Below are positions 1 through 9,043 of a stretch of DNA of 64,000 nucleotides, one piece after another. This DNA comes from Mycobacterium colombiense CECT 3035 (lineage in GTDB: Bacteria; Actinomycetota; Actinomycetes; Mycobacteriales; Mycobacteriaceae), in contig NZ_CP020821.1 of NCBI RefSeq assembly GCF_002105755.1, positions 4,030,001-4,094,000 on the forward strand, written 5' to 3'. The translations under genes were made by a program, and so were the position numbers. Below the pieces are notes generated by a model. That model did not search any database. It worked only from the letters and a program-made list of their open reading frames with translations, and had not been told where the DNA came from. Each line of letters begins with the position of its first letter. The first letter of the stretch is position 1.

Positions 1-1
1 C

Positions 2-817
2 GACCGCCAGGATGCCTGCACGGTCCTCGACGACGCCCTGGCCGACGGAGAGCTCTCCGCCGAAGAGCACCGGGAGCGGGTCAGCGCGGCCACCAAGGCG
101 GTGACGCTGGGCGACTTGCACACCCTGGTGAACGATCTGCAGACCAACGCCGGGCGGCAACTGCCCGCCGTCGACTCGCGGCCCAAGATGCTGCCTCGAG
201 TCGGCGGGTGGTGGGTGCCGGCCGCCGCCTTCGTCGTCTCGGTGTTGCTGGGCATCGGCATCGGCTGGGGGCTGTACGGGAACACCCGCTCGCCGCTGGA
301 CTTCACCACCGACCCGGGGGCCAAGCCCGACGGAGTCGGCGCCGTGGTGCTGACGGCGCCCACACAGCTGCACTCGGTCGGCGGGCTCACCGGGCTGTTC
401 GAGCAGATGCGCAAGCGGCTGGGCGACACCATGGGCTACCGGTTGGTGATCTACCCGACCTACGCCGTGTTGGACCGCCCGGACCCCTCCGACGACCGCC
501 GGATGCTGGCCTACACCTATCGCGGCGGGTGGGGCGATCCCACCAGCTCGGCCAAGGGTTCCTCGGACGCGGCCGCCCCCGCCGACCTGAGCAAGTTCGA
601 CGTGACGAAGACCGTGGGCATCATGCGCGGCGCCCCCGAAACGCTGCACATGAGGCCGGCCGACGTCAAAACCACGTACCTGATCATCGAGCCGGCGACC
701 GACCCGACCACACCGGGTGCGCTGTCGCTGTCGCTGTACGTCTCGAGCGACTACGGGGGCGGGCATATCACCTTCGCGGGTGACGGCGCCGTCAAGGAGA
801 TGAGTCTGCCCACGTAA
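2..817 (+). CDS. DUF1707 membrane protein, 5' end cut off (Rv0048c-like)
   Basis: The frame is open from the first bases, so the start lies outside the window. The first visible 35 or so residues (DRQDACTVLDDALADG...) fit a DUF1707 domain, a short N-terminal helical domain of actinobacterial membrane proteins. A hydrophobic stretch around VPAAAFVVSVLLGIGIGWG gives one transmembrane helix, followed by an extracytoplasmic-type domain of about 170 residues that I do not recognise. The position next to a PadR gene and ino1 matches Rv0048c of M. tuberculosis. The molecular function is unknown. Confidence 0.8.
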   Translation, partial: DRQDACTVLDDALADGELSAEEHRERVSAATKAVTLGDLHTLVNDLQTNAGRQLPAVDSRPKMLPRVGGWWVPAAAFVVSVLLGIGIGWGLYGNTRSPLDFTTDPGAKPDGVGAVVLTAPTQLHSVGGLTGLFEQMRKRLGDTMGYRLVIYPTYAVLDRPDPSDDRRMLAYTYRGGWGDPTSSAKGSSDAAAPADLSKFDVTKTVGIMRGAPETLHMRPADVKTTYLIIEPATDPTTPGALSLSLYVSSDYGGGHITFAGDGAVKEMSLPT

Positions 818-895
818 CGGCCCGATCCCCCGGCGCTTTCACACGCTGCACTGTGACAAACGGCAAACCAACACTCAGTGGTGTTGTGGCTAATA

Positions 896-908
896 TATCG
901 AGACGATA
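896..908. promoter_or_regulatory. Inverted repeat upstream of padR, possible autoregulatory operator
   Basis: TATCG-AGA-CGATA is a perfect 5+3+5 palindrome in a locally AT-rich stretch, about 65 bases before the PadR start. PadR-family repressors commonly bind palindromes in their own promoter. The arms are short, so chance is possible. Confidence 0.35.
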
Positions 909-973
909 CGATTGCGCGAGGCGTCGAACCGTCGTAACCAGCCGCGCAAATCTTTTCCAGGGAGGTGATTCGA

Positions 974-1516
974 TTGTTGGAGCTCGCCATCCTGGGTCTC
1001 CTGATCGAGTCGCCCATGCACGGCTACGAGTTGCGCAAGCGGCTGACCGGTCTCCTCGGCGCGTTCCGGGCGTTTTCGTACGGATCGCTCTACCCCGCCC
1101 TGCGGCGCATGCAGGCCGAAGGGTTGATTGCCGAGGATGCCGCCCCGGCCGGGACGCCGGTCCGGCGGGCCCGGCGCGTCTACCAGCTGACCGACGAGGG
1201 CCGCCGGCGCTTCGGTGAGTTGGTGGCCGACACCGGTCCGCACAACTACACCGACGACGGCTTCGGGGTCCACCTGGCCTTCTTCAACCGGACTCCGGCA
1301 GAGGCGCGGATGCGCATTCTGGAGGGCCGTCGCCGTCAGGTCGAGGAACGACGGGAGGGTCTGCGCGAAGCAGTTGCGCGGGCCAGTAGCTCGTTCGACC
1401 GCTACACCCGTCAGCTTCATCAATTGGGGCTCGAGTCCAGTGAGCGCGAAGTCAAGTGGCTCAACGAGCTCATCGCTGCGGAGCGGGCTATGCCCGGCCT
1501 CTCCGAGCAAACGTAA
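974..1516 (+). CDS. PadR family transcriptional regulator (Rv0047c-like)
   Basis: Predicted winged-helix repressor of the PadR family. The N-terminus (M-LELAILGLLIESPMHGYELRKRL) is the PadR DNA-binding domain, and the C-terminal half is helical, as in the Vir-like dimerisation region. I chose TTG 974 because GGAGGT at 961-966 lies 7 bases upstream and the protein then begins MLELAILG, as in relatives. A GTG at 965 overlaps that ribosome site. The gene lies 57 bases before ino1 in the same direction, so the two may be transcribed together. The inducer is unknown. Confidence 0.85.
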   Translation: MLELAILGLLIESPMHGYELRKRLTGLLGAFRAFSYGSLYPALRRMQAEGLIAEDAAPAGTPVRRARRVYQLTDEGRRRFGELVADTGPHNYTDDGFGVHLAFFNRTPAEARMRILEGRRRQVEERREGLREAVARASSSFDRYTRQLHQLGLESSEREVKWLNELIAAERAMPGLSEQT

Positions 1517-1573
1517 ATCCCAGCACGAACCCAGCATCCCCAGTCAGTGGTCAGAGGTTAGGAGAACGCCCAT

Positions 1574-2671
1574 ATGAGTGAGCAGAACGCGCCGCAGGCG
1601 TCGACGGAGGTACGAGTCGCCATTGTCGGCGTCGGTAACTGCGCGTCTTCGCTGGTTCAGGGCGTGCAGTACTACTACGACGCCGACGCGAACAGCACCG
1701 TGCCCGGCTTGATGCACGTGAAGTTCGGTCAGTACCACGTGCGCGACGTGAAGTTCGTCGCGGCGTTCGACGTGGACGCCAAGAAGGTCGGCTTCGACCT
1801 GTCCGAGGCGATCTTCGCGTCGGAGAACAACACCATCAAGATCGCCGACGTGCCGCCCCTCAACGTGACGGTGCAGCGCGGCCCGACGCTCGACGGCATC
1901 GGCAAGTACTACGCCGACACCATCGAGGTGTCCGACGTCGAGGCCGTCGACGTCGTCCAGGCGCTGCGCGAGGCCAACGTCGACGTCCTGGTCTCCTACC
2001 TGCCCGTCGGCTCCGAAGAGGCCGACAAGTTCTATGCCCAGTGCGCCATCGACGCCGGTGTGGCGTTCGTCAACGCGCTGCCGGTGTTCATCGCCTCGGA
2101 CCCGGTGTGGGCCAAGAAGTTCGCCGACGCCGGCGTGCCGATCGTCGGTGACGACATCAAGAGCCAGGTCGGCGCGACCATCACCCACCGCGTGATGGCC
2201 AAACTGTTCGAAGACCGCGGCGTGCAGCTCGACCGCACCATGCAGCTCAACGTCGGCGGCAACATGGACTTCCTCAACATGCTCGAGCGCGAGCGCCTCG
2301 AGTCCAAGAAGATCTCCAAGACGCAGGCCGTGACCTCCAACCTGCAGCGCGAGTTCAAGACCAAGGACGTGCACATCGGCCCGTCCGACCACGTCGGCTG
2401 GCTCGACGACCGCAAGTGGGCCTACGTGCGGCTGGAAGGCCGCGCCTTCGGTGACGTGCCGCTGAACCTGGAGTACAAGCTCGAGGTCTGGGACTCGCCG
2501 AACTCCGCGGGCGTCATCATCGATGCGGTCCGCGCCGCCAAGATCGCCAAGGACCGCGGCATCGGCGGCCCGGTGATCCCGGCGTCGGCGTACCTGATGA
2601 AGAGCCCGCCGCAGCAGCTGCCCGACGACGTCGCGCGCACTCAGCTCGAAGAGTTCATCATTTCGGCCTAA
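1574..2671 (+). CDS. ino1: Inositol-3-phosphate synthase
   Basis: Converts glucose 6-phosphate to 1D-myo-inositol 3-phosphate with NAD+, the first step toward phosphatidylinositol, PIMs, LAM and mycothiol in mycobacteria. It is a cytosolic enzyme of 365 residues, close to the usual 367 of the mycobacterial family. The N-terminal [16 protein letters not shown] is the Rossmann NAD-binding motif, and the catalytic C-terminal half includes [14 protein letters not shown]. The ATG is preceded by AGGAG at a normal distance. The flanking padR and Rv0048c-like genes match the M. tuberculosis order. Confidence 0.96.
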   Translation: MSEQNAPQASTEVRVAIVGVGNCASSLVQGVQYYYDADANSTVPGLMHVKFGQYHVRDVKFVAAFDVDAKKVGFDLSEAIFASENNTIKIADVPPLNVTVQRGPTLDGIGKYYADTIEVSDVEAVDVVQALREANVDVLVSYLPVGSEEADKFYAQCAIDAGVAFVNALPVFIASDPVWAKKFADAGVPIVGDDIKSQVGATITHRVMAKLFEDRGVQLDRTMQLNVGGNMDFLNMLERERLESKKISKTQAVTSNLQREFKTKDVHIGPSDHVGWLDDRKWAYVRLEGRAFGDVPLNLEYKLEVWDSPNSAGVIIDAVRAAKIAKDRGIGGPVIPASAYLMKSPPQQLPDDVARTQLEEFIISA

Positions 2672-2694
2672 GGCCCTCGGCGCGCCACCCGTGT

Positions 2695-2749
2695 CGCGAG
2701 CGTAACGCCACGGCGATTTTCACCTCGAGAATCCCGCGTTACGCTCGCG
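2695..2749. terminator. Long inverted repeat downstream of ino1, terminator-like hairpin
   Basis: CGCGAGCGTAACGC at 2695-2708 is matched exactly by its reverse complement at 2736-2749, giving a 14-bp perfect stem with a 27-base loop. There is no T-run after it, so it would be an L-shaped or non-canonical mycobacterial terminator, or a dispersed intergenic repeat. It separates ino1 from the next gene block. Confidence 0.5.
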
Positions 2750-2807
2750 GCCGTTGGGGGCCAAATCATCGACACGATGCTGTGCAGGTGCTTAGCATCA
2801 TGTCTCG

Positions 2808-3935
2808 ATGACCGTTCACCCCGCAGCGTTCCTGCGCACCACCCTCCCCCTCGACCTGTCCGGGCTCGCGGAACTCGACAGCGGCCGATACCACTCCCTC
2901 TGGCTGCCCGATCACATGGTCAGCTTCTGGCCGGATTCGATCTGGACACCCGAATTCACCGACCTGGCCACCGCTTCCCCGTCGCCGCACCGCCACCTGG
3001 ACGGGCTCGCGGTGGCGGCCGCGGCGGCCGTGCTGACCGAGCGAGTCCCTCTGGTCAGCGCCGTGGTCGACACGGTGCGCCGCCATCCCGCCATGCTCGC
3101 GCAGACGGCGTTGACGATCGATCACCTCGCCAAGGGCCGCTTCATTCTGGGGCTGGGCAGCGGTGAGAGCGAGAACACGCTGCCCTACGGCTTCGACTTC
3201 TCGCGTTCGGTCAGCCGTTTCGAGGAGGCGCTGGCGGTGATCCAGTTGCTGTGGCGCAGCGACGGTCCCGTCGACTTCGACGGTCAGTTCTATTCACTGC
3301 GCCATGCTCGCCTGGATACCGAACCCTACGAGGGTCGCCTCCCCCCGATCTGGATCGGCGCCAGCGGCCCGCGAATGCTCGACATCGCGGGCCGGTACGC
3401 CGACGGGTGGTGGCCGGCGGGCGCCTGGACTCCCGAGCACTACGCCCAGATGCTCGCCGCGGTGCGGGCATCCGCAGATCGCGCCGGCCGCGACCCGATG
3501 GCCATCACCCCCTGCTTCATCCAGGTGTGCCTGATCGGCACGGACGACGCCGCGCTCGCCGAGATCCTGCAGGCTCCCCTGGTCAAGGCGTTCCTGCTGC
3601 AGGTCTCCGCAAAGACGTTGAGCGACTTCGGGTTCGACCACCCCATGGGCCCGGACTGGCGTGGATTTCAGGACATCGACCCGGCGGTGCTCACCCGGGA
3701 TCGGATTGTGCAGTTTCTGGGCGACGCGCACCCCGAGATGGTGCTGGCCGTCGTACCGCATGGCACGCCGAAAGCAGTCGCCAAGATCGTCAAGACGTAC
3801 GTCGACGCGGGCCTGCGCGTGCCCAAGATCCTCGACTACGGCGCCATGGCCGGCCTGAAATACGCGCAGGCGTCGGCGGCCAACGTCCGCGCCGCCGAAG
3901 ACGAGCTGGTGCGGCTCTGCGGGGACCTGCCGTGA
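2808..3935 (+). CDS. LLM class flavin/F420-dependent oxidoreductase
   Basis: Luciferase-like TIM-barrel oxidoreductase of 375 residues, probably F420-dependent, related to F420-dependent glucose-6-phosphate dehydrogenase and Mer-type reductases. Supporting motifs are HPAMLAQTALTIDHLAKGRFILGLGSGE and PPIWIGASGPRMLDIAGRYADGWW, both typical cofactor-binding elements. The substrate is not known. Its stop overlaps the GTG start of the sulfotransferase by four bases, so it is translationally coupled to it. The gene sits between ino1 and the Rv0045c-like gene, where M. tuberculosis has nothing, so it is part of an inserted block. Confidence 0.85.
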   Translation: MTVHPAAFLRTTLPLDLSGLAELDSGRYHSLWLPDHMVSFWPDSIWTPEFTDLATASPSPHRHLDGLAVAAAAAVLTERVPLVSAVVDTVRRHPAMLAQTALTIDHLAKGRFILGLGSGESENTLPYGFDFSRSVSRFEEALAVIQLLWRSDGPVDFDGQFYSLRHARLDTEPYEGRLPPIWIGASGPRMLDIAGRYADGWWPAGAWTPEHYAQMLAAVRASADRAGRDPMAITPCFIQVCLIGTDDAALAEILQAPLVKAFLLQVSAKTLSDFGFDHPMGPDWRGFQDIDPAVLTRDRIVQFLGDAHPEMVLAVVPHGTPKAVAKIVKTYVDAGLRVPKILDYGAMAGLKYAQASAANVRAAEDELVRLCGDLP

Positions 3936-5101
3936 CAACACGTTTGGACGCCGCGGAGATGCTCGCCGCCGCCGAGGCGGAGACCGGGCTGCGCGACTAC
4001 GGCGACGCCACCCTGCCCGAGCGCTTCGCCGTCGCCGTCGACCACCTGAACGGTCTGGGCCTGGACGCCGATGGCCGCTTCGAGGCCGCGCAGGTGTGCC
4101 GCTGGCTGCTGACGTCGCGCCTGGAGTTCATCGAAGACCGCAACCGCTACCCGATCGGCGCCGAGGTGATCAAGTCGCCGATGTTCGTCACCGGCGAACC
4201 CCGTTCGGGCACAACGCTGATGCACGCCCTGATGTCCGTCGACCCGCACGCCCGCGCGCTGCGGTTCTGGGAGGTGATGTATCCGTCTCCGCCGCCGGGG
4301 CTGGCCGCCCCCGACGACGACCGCCGGGCGCGCGCCGACGCGGACTGGCGTGAGATCAACGCCAAGATGCCCAAGTGGTTGCACAGCCACCCGTACAACG
4401 ACATGCTCGGCGACGGGCTTCCCGAAGACGAGCGCACCTGGGCGTTCGACTTCCGGGTGATGACGCCGACCGCGTGGTGGCGGGTACCCATGCAGTCCCT
4501 GGTCGGCGGTCTGGCCACCGACCCGGCCGCGCAATACCGGTTGCACAGGGCCATGTTGCAACAACTGCAATACCGGCGGTCGCCAAAGTATTGGGTGCTG
4601 AAGGGGTTTCATGGTTTCCGCCTCAGGGAGATGTTCGACGCCTACCCCGACGCCACCCTGGTCTGGCTGCACCGCGACCCGGTGCAGGTCGCGGCCTCGC
4701 GCACGATGATGATGGCCGACATCGCCGAGGGCATGGTCGGTCCGGTCGACCTGCACGCGCTGGCGAAGATGCACCTGGAGCTGACACGCGAAGGCGTCGC
4801 CAACACCATGAGCAATCCCATGGTGGACGATCCACGCATCCTGCACGTCCGCTACACCGACTTCATTGCGGACCAAATCGCAACGGTACGGCGCTATTAC
4901 GACTTCGCCGGCCGCACAATCACGCCCGAGGCCGAAACGGCGATGCGCGACTACCTGGTCAACAACCGCGGTGACCGCTACGGCAAGTTCCGCTACTCCA
5001 CCCAGCTGCTGATCGACATCGGTGAAGACCTCGATGCGCTGCACGCCGAATTCCAGCCATTCCGTGAGCGATTCGGGGTCGAGATCGAAACCCGGGGCTG
5101 A
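3932..5101 (+). CDS. Sulfotransferase family protein
   Basis: A 389-residue protein predicted to transfer sulfate from PAPS to an acceptor. KSPMFVTGEPRSGTTLMHAL (P-loop residues about 88-95) is the 5'-phosphosulfate-binding loop of mycobacterial Stf-type sulfotransferases, and LVWLHRDPVQVAASRTMM is the 3'-phosphate-binding region. The frame is open further upstream, but GTG 3932 overlapping the previous stop (GTGA) is the sensible start. No signal peptide or transmembrane segment is seen. The acceptor is unknown; neighbours suggest a small hydrophobic metabolite rather than a trehalolipid, but that is inference. Confidence 0.85.
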   Translation: MTTRLDAAEMLAAAEAETGLRDYGDATLPERFAVAVDHLNGLGLDADGRFEAAQVCRWLLTSRLEFIEDRNRYPIGAEVIKSPMFVTGEPRSGTTLMHALMSVDPHARALRFWEVMYPSPPPGLAAPDDDRRARADADWREINAKMPKWLHSHPYNDMLGDGLPEDERTWAFDFRVMTPTAWWRVPMQSLVGGLATDPAAQYRLHRAMLQQLQYRRSPKYWVLKGFHGFRLREMFDAYPDATLVWLHRDPVQVAASRTMMMADIAEGMVGPVDLHALAKMHLELTREGVANTMSNPMVDDPRILHVRYTDFIADQIATVRRYYDFAGRTITPEAETAMRDYLVNNRGDRYGKFRYSTQLLIDIGEDLDALHAEFQPFRERFGVEIETRG

Positions 5102-5102
5102 C

Positions 5103-5906
5103 GTGACGGCACCGCACAAGCGCCTCTCCGTCCACGACGTCACCTTCTTCGGCGCGCCGCTGGCCGAGGTGGAGCAGCAATGGGCGGCCCTCGGTGTGTC
5201 CCGGCTCAGCGTCTTGGACAGCGAGCTGCTCGACCCCCAGTTCCCAAAGCTGTTGCAACGCAACACCTACACCGTGGAGGCGGTGTGCCACGTCTTCGGC
5301 GGTGGCCGGCTCGACACCGCAGGGACCGCGGCGCGGGACAAGCTGCTGGCGGTGCTCGATGCGGCGGCCGCGGTGGGCGCGCGGGTGGTCTACCTGCTCA
5401 CCGGTGGCCGGGGCGCACTGACCTGGCCGCAGGCCGCCGATCGCTTCACCGCCATGATCGCTCCCTGCGCCGAGCACGCGCGGCGGGCGGGGGTGGCGCT
5501 GGCGATCGAGAACGCGTCGAGCCTCTACGCCGACATCCACCTCGCCCACACCCTGCGCGATACCGTCGCACTGGCCGAGATGAGCGGACTCGGAATCTGC
5601 ATCGAGCTGTTTCACTGCTGGGCGGAGGGCGATGTCGAGGCGATGGTGCAGCGGGCGTTGCCACGAACCGAGCTCATCCAGCTCAGCGATTACGTGCTGG
5701 GTGACCGGGCGCTTCCGGGTCGCGCGGTGCCCGGTGACGGCGCGATCCCCCTCGAAGCGTTTGTTGCCCAGGCCCTGGCCGGCGGCTACGCGCACGGATT
5801 CGACCTCGAACTGATCGGGCCCCGCATCGACGCGGAGGGCCGCCTGCAAGCCGCGCGACGCGCCTGCGACGTCGTCGGCGCGATGTTGAACAGATTGGGT
5901 GCATGA
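5103..5906 (+). CDS. Sugar phosphate isomerase/epimerase family TIM-barrel protein
   Basis: A 267-residue protein resembling the xylose isomerase-like/AP-endonuclease-2 TIM-barrel superfamily. Metal-ligand-like segments are GVALAIENASS, GLGICIELFHCWAEGD and LIQLSDYVLGDRALPGRAVPGDGAIP. The start is GTG 5103, one base after the sulfotransferase stop, and the stop overlaps the next ATG (ATGA). The superfamily covers isomerases, epimerases and dehydratases, so the reaction is not assignable. Tight coupling suggests it acts on the same substrate as its neighbours. Confidence 0.75.
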   Translation: MTAPHKRLSVHDVTFFGAPLAEVEQQWAALGVSRLSVLDSELLDPQFPKLLQRNTYTVEAVCHVFGGGRLDTAGTAARDKLLAVLDAAAAVGARVVYLLTGGRGALTWPQAADRFTAMIAPCAEHARRAGVALAIENASSLYADIHLAHTLRDTVALAEMSGLGICIELFHCWAEGDVEAMVQRALPRTELIQLSDYVLGDRALPGRAVPGDGAIPLEAFVAQALAGGYAHGFDLELIGPRIDAEGRLQAARRACDVVGAMLNRLGA

Positions 5907-7117
5907 CAATGGCTTTCGGCGATGGTCCCGACGACGCGGCGCTGCAATCGGCGTGGACCGAATTCTGTGCCCAGCTGGAGCGCGCCGGCCGGCAGGTGTT
6001 CAAAGACGCCAATCCCGCCACCGCGTCGCAGCGCGTCGACGCCTACCGGTTTCTCACCCAAAACCTGGGCCAGGCCTTCGATCTGGCGCTCGAAACCCGC
6101 GACACCGGCTACCCGGCGCTGCATGCCTTCTGCGGCCCCACTCGCAAACTCGGCGGGGACTGCGCCGACTTCACCTATCAGCAGGCATGGATCGACGGGC
6201 GCTCCACCTACCGGCTCGCCGGCACCCGCGGCAGCGCACGCTTTTTCAACGTCACCGTGCAGGGACGACGTACGCCCGGCCCGGGCGTCCTGCACGAACC
6301 GTTCGGCGACACACCGCAGGCCAACCTGCTCGGCCATCAACTCGACATCGGCGAGGACGGGCGGTTCGAGCTCTACCTCGGCGGTCCCGAACGCGGGCCG
6401 AACTGGCTGCCCACCACGCCGGAGACACGAAAACTGTTCATCCGGCAAGGGTTTGACCGCTGGGACGAATCGCCGGCGCAGCTGCGGATCGAACGCGTCG
6501 ACATGGACTCCCCCAAGCCGTTGCCCGGCACCGCCAACGTGGTCGACGCGATGCGTTGGGCCGGCGATTTCGTCACCGGCCTGATGTCCGATTGGCCCGA
6601 ATTCCCGTTCAGGTACGGCGGCGTCGACGCCGAACACCCCAACACGTTCCCGCGCGTCGGCGCCAGCGACGCCGACGACAAACGCGGCCGGGCCGCCGCC
6701 AACATGTACTGGGAGCTGGGGCCCGACGAAGCGCTGATCGTCGAGTTCGACGCCCACGACGGGCTGTGGATGTTCACCAACATGGGCGTGTTCTTCAACA
6801 GCATGGACTACCTCTACCGCCCGGTGAGCTATACGCCGAGCCGCACCAAGGTCGACCGCGACGGCCGCATCCGCCTGGTCATGGCGCACCGTGATCCGGG
6901 CGTGCACAACTGGCTGGACACCCAGGGATTCGAACGCGGCAACCTGACCTACCGGCACATGCTCGAGGGTGAACCCGCGGTGCTGGACACCAGGGTGGTC
7001 AAGCACGGCGCACTGCTGGACGCGCTGCCGGAGGAAACCGCCATGGTGAGCCCGCCCGAGCGCGCCGCCGCGATGTGGGAGCGCTTCCACGGCATTCGCC
7101 GCCGCTACGTCCTATAG
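5903..7117 (+). CDS. DUF1214-type protein of unknown function
   Basis: A 404-residue protein of unassigned function. The C-terminal half (MYWELGPDEALIVEFDA..., LMSDWPEFPFRYGG..., MAHRDPGVHNWLDT) resembles the DUF1214/DUF1254 group found in actinobacterial steroid- and lipid-catabolism clusters. No signal peptide or membrane helix is evident. It is the last gene of a four-gene block joined by 0-4-base junctions, and it ends three bases before the next gene. The family is found beside sulfotransferases and redox enzymes, which fits here, but no reaction can be stated. Confidence 0.7.
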   Translation: MTMAFGDGPDDAALQSAWTEFCAQLERAGRQVFKDANPATASQRVDAYRFLTQNLGQAFDLALETRDTGYPALHAFCGPTRKLGGDCADFTYQQAWIDGRSTYRLAGTRGSARFFNVTVQGRRTPGPGVLHEPFGDTPQANLLGHQLDIGEDGRFELYLGGPERGPNWLPTTPETRKLFIRQGFDRWDESPAQLRIERVDMDSPKPLPGTANVVDAMRWAGDFVTGLMSDWPEFPFRYGGVDAEHPNTFPRVGASDADDKRGRAAANMYWELGPDEALIVEFDAHDGLWMFTNMGVFFNSMDYLYRPVSYTPSRTKVDRDGRIRLVMAHRDPGVHNWLDTQGFERGNLTYRHMLEGEPAVLDTRVVKHGALLDALPEETAMVSPPERAAAMWERFHGIRRRYVL

Positions 7118-7120
7118 CTA

Positions 7121-8047
7121 GTGTCAAAGATCGTGACCGAGATCTCCGAAGACGAACTGGCCGGACTGTCCGAATTCTCGCTGTTGCACGAAAACGCCGA
7201 GCAGGCCGGGGTCACCGGTCCGCTGCCCGACGGCGAGCGCGTCGAGTCCGGCACGGGCGAAAGCAAAATCAGCGCCCTGCGCTGGGGCAGTGCTCCCCCA
7301 CGGATCGTGTTCGTGCACGGCGGCGGGCAGAACGCGCACACCTGGGACACCATCATCGTCGGCATCGGCGAACCCGCGCTGGCGGTCGACCTTCCCGGCC
7401 ACGGCCACTCCGCCTGGCGCGAGGACGGCGACTACTCGCCGCAGCACAACGCCGACACGCTCCTGCCGATCCTGCGCGAACACGCCCCATCGGCCGACCT
7501 CGTCGTCGGCATGTCGCTGGGCGGACTCACCGCGATCCGGTTGGGCGCGGTGGCACCCGAGCTGGTCAAGGAGCTGGTGCTGATCGACGTCACCCCGTCG
7601 GCGCTGCAACGGCATTCCGAGATGACCAAGGAGCAGCAGGGCACCGTGGCGCTGATGCACGGCGAACGCGAGTTTCCCAGCTTCCAGGCCATGCTCGACC
7701 TGACGGTCGCGGCGGCGCCGCACCGCGAGGTGAAGGCTCTGCGCCGCGGCGTGTTCCACAATTCGCGCAAGCTGGAGAACGGCCAGTGGACGTGGCGCTA
7801 TGACGCGATCCGCACGTTCCCCGACTTCGCCGGGCTGTGGGACGACGTCGACGCCTTGTCCGCGCCCGTAACGCTGGTGCGCGGCGGCACGTCGGGCTTC
7901 GTCAGCGATGACGACGCGGCCGAGCTCGCCCGCCGCGCAAAGCATTTCCGGTCGGCGCACGTCGTGGAGAATTCGGGCCATTCCGTGCAAAGCGACCAGC
8001 CCCGCGCGCTGATCGACATTCTGCGTGGGGTGCTCGCCCCGCGCTGA
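7121..8047 (+). CDS. Alpha/beta hydrolase (Rv0045c-like)
   Basis: Serine esterase/lipase-type hydrolase of 308 residues, probably cytosolic. It shows the oxyanion motif VFVHGGGQNAHTW, the nucleophile elbow GMSLGG with Ser about 132, and the catalytic His about 287 in ENSGHSVQSD. It matches Rv0045c of M. tuberculosis, an esterase active on short acyl esters in vitro. The start GTG 7121 lies three bases after the previous stop. It may be co-transcribed with the inserted block, but its ortholog exists without that block, so the functional link is uncertain. Confidence 0.85.
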   Translation: MSKIVTEISEDELAGLSEFSLLHENAEQAGVTGPLPDGERVESGTGESKISALRWGSAPPRIVFVHGGGQNAHTWDTIIVGIGEPALAVDLPGHGHSAWREDGDYSPQHNADTLLPILREHAPSADLVVGMSLGGLTAIRLGAVAPELVKELVLIDVTPSALQRHSEMTKEQQGTVALMHGEREFPSFQAMLDLTVAAAPHREVKALRRGVFHNSRKLENGQWTWRYDAIRTFPDFAGLWDDVDALSAPVTLVRGGTSGFVSDDDAAELARRAKHFRSAHVVENSGHSVQSDQPRALIDILRGVLAPR

Positions 8048-8115
8048 GCCTACGGTGGGGTGACGACTCGCGTCGGCGACGATGCCCAGCGAAGCGATGA
8101 GGAGGAGCGGCGCCC

Positions 8116-8928
8116 ATGACTTCTGAATTCCCCGTCCGTATCGGTGTCCAGCTGCAGCCGCAACACGCGCCGCACTACCGGCAGATGCGCGACGCCGTGC
8201 GCCGCTGCGAGGACATCGGCGTCGACATCGCGTTCAACTGGGATCATTTCTTCCCGCTCTACGGCGATCCCGAGGGTGCGCATTTCGAATGCTGGACGAT
8301 GCTCGGGGCCTGGGCCGAGCAGACGTCGCGCATCCAGATCGGCGCCCTGGTGACGTGCAACTCCTACCGCAATCCGGAGCTGCTGGCCGATATGGCCCGC
8401 ACCGTCGACCACATTTCGGACGGCCGGCTGATCCTCGGCATCGGTGCGGGCTGGAAGCAAAAGGATTACGACGAGTACGGCTACGAATTCGGCACCGCGG
8501 GCAGCCGCCTGAACGACCTGGCGGCCGCGCTGCCCCGGATCCAGGCGCGCCTGGCGAAACTGAACCCGGCGCCCACCCGCGACATTCCGATCCTCATCGG
8601 CGGCAAGGGCCCACGAAAGACATTGCGCATGGTCGCCGAGTACGGCGACATCTGGCACGGCTTCACCACCGTCGAGACCTATCCGGATGCGGCGGCGGTG
8701 CTGGAAGAACACTGCGCGGCCGTCGGGCGCGACCCGTCCACCATCGAGAGGTCGGCCGGCGTGGAGAACAACAGCGGCGTGCGCCGCGGCGAGGGCCTCG
8801 ACGGGCTGATCGCCAACGCCGAAGGCCTCACCGCGCTGGGCGTGACGTTGCTGACCGTCGGCGTAAATGGTCCCGACTACGACCTGACCGCCGCCGAAGC
8901 GCTGTGCAAGTGGCGCGACAGCCGTTAA
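8116..8928 (+). CDS. LLM class F420-dependent oxidoreductase (Rv0044c-like)
   Basis: Luciferase-like monooxygenase-fold oxidoreductase of 270 residues, probably using F420 and acting in the cytosol. Key segments are NWDHFFPLYGDPEG, ARTVDHISDGRLILGIGAGW and IPILIGGKGPRKTLRMVAEYGDIWHGF. It is the conserved neighbour of the hydrolase and the GntR regulator (Rv0043c-Rv0045c order). GAGGAG at about 8099-8107 precedes the ATG. The substrate is unknown. Confidence 0.88.
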   Translation: MTSEFPVRIGVQLQPQHAPHYRQMRDAVRRCEDIGVDIAFNWDHFFPLYGDPEGAHFECWTMLGAWAEQTSRIQIGALVTCNSYRNPELLADMARTVDHISDGRLILGIGAGWKQKDYDEYGYEFGTAGSRLNDLAAALPRIQARLAKLNPAPTRDIPILIGGKGPRKTLRMVAEYGDIWHGFTTVETYPDAAAVLEEHCAAVGRDPSTIERSAGVENNSGVRRGEGLDGLIANAEGLTALGVTLLTVGVNGPDYDLTAAEALCKWRDSR

Positions 8929-8984
8929 ACCGGCCCCCCGTATTCAGATTCATCGGCCAAACACCTAAACGTGCGCGTCCATTC

Positions 8985-8999
8985 GTGAGAAACTCTCAC
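8985..8999. promoter_or_regulatory. Palindrome upstream of the GntR gene, candidate operator
   Basis: GTGAGA-AAC-TCTCAC is a perfect 6+3+6 inverted repeat 45 bases before the GntR start. GntR/FCD regulators usually bind short palindromes in their own promoter, so autoregulation is the simplest reading. Confidence 0.45.
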
Positions 9000-9043
9000 C
9001 GCTAGATGGCCGAACCGGGTGTGAAAGAGACTGAAACAAAAAG

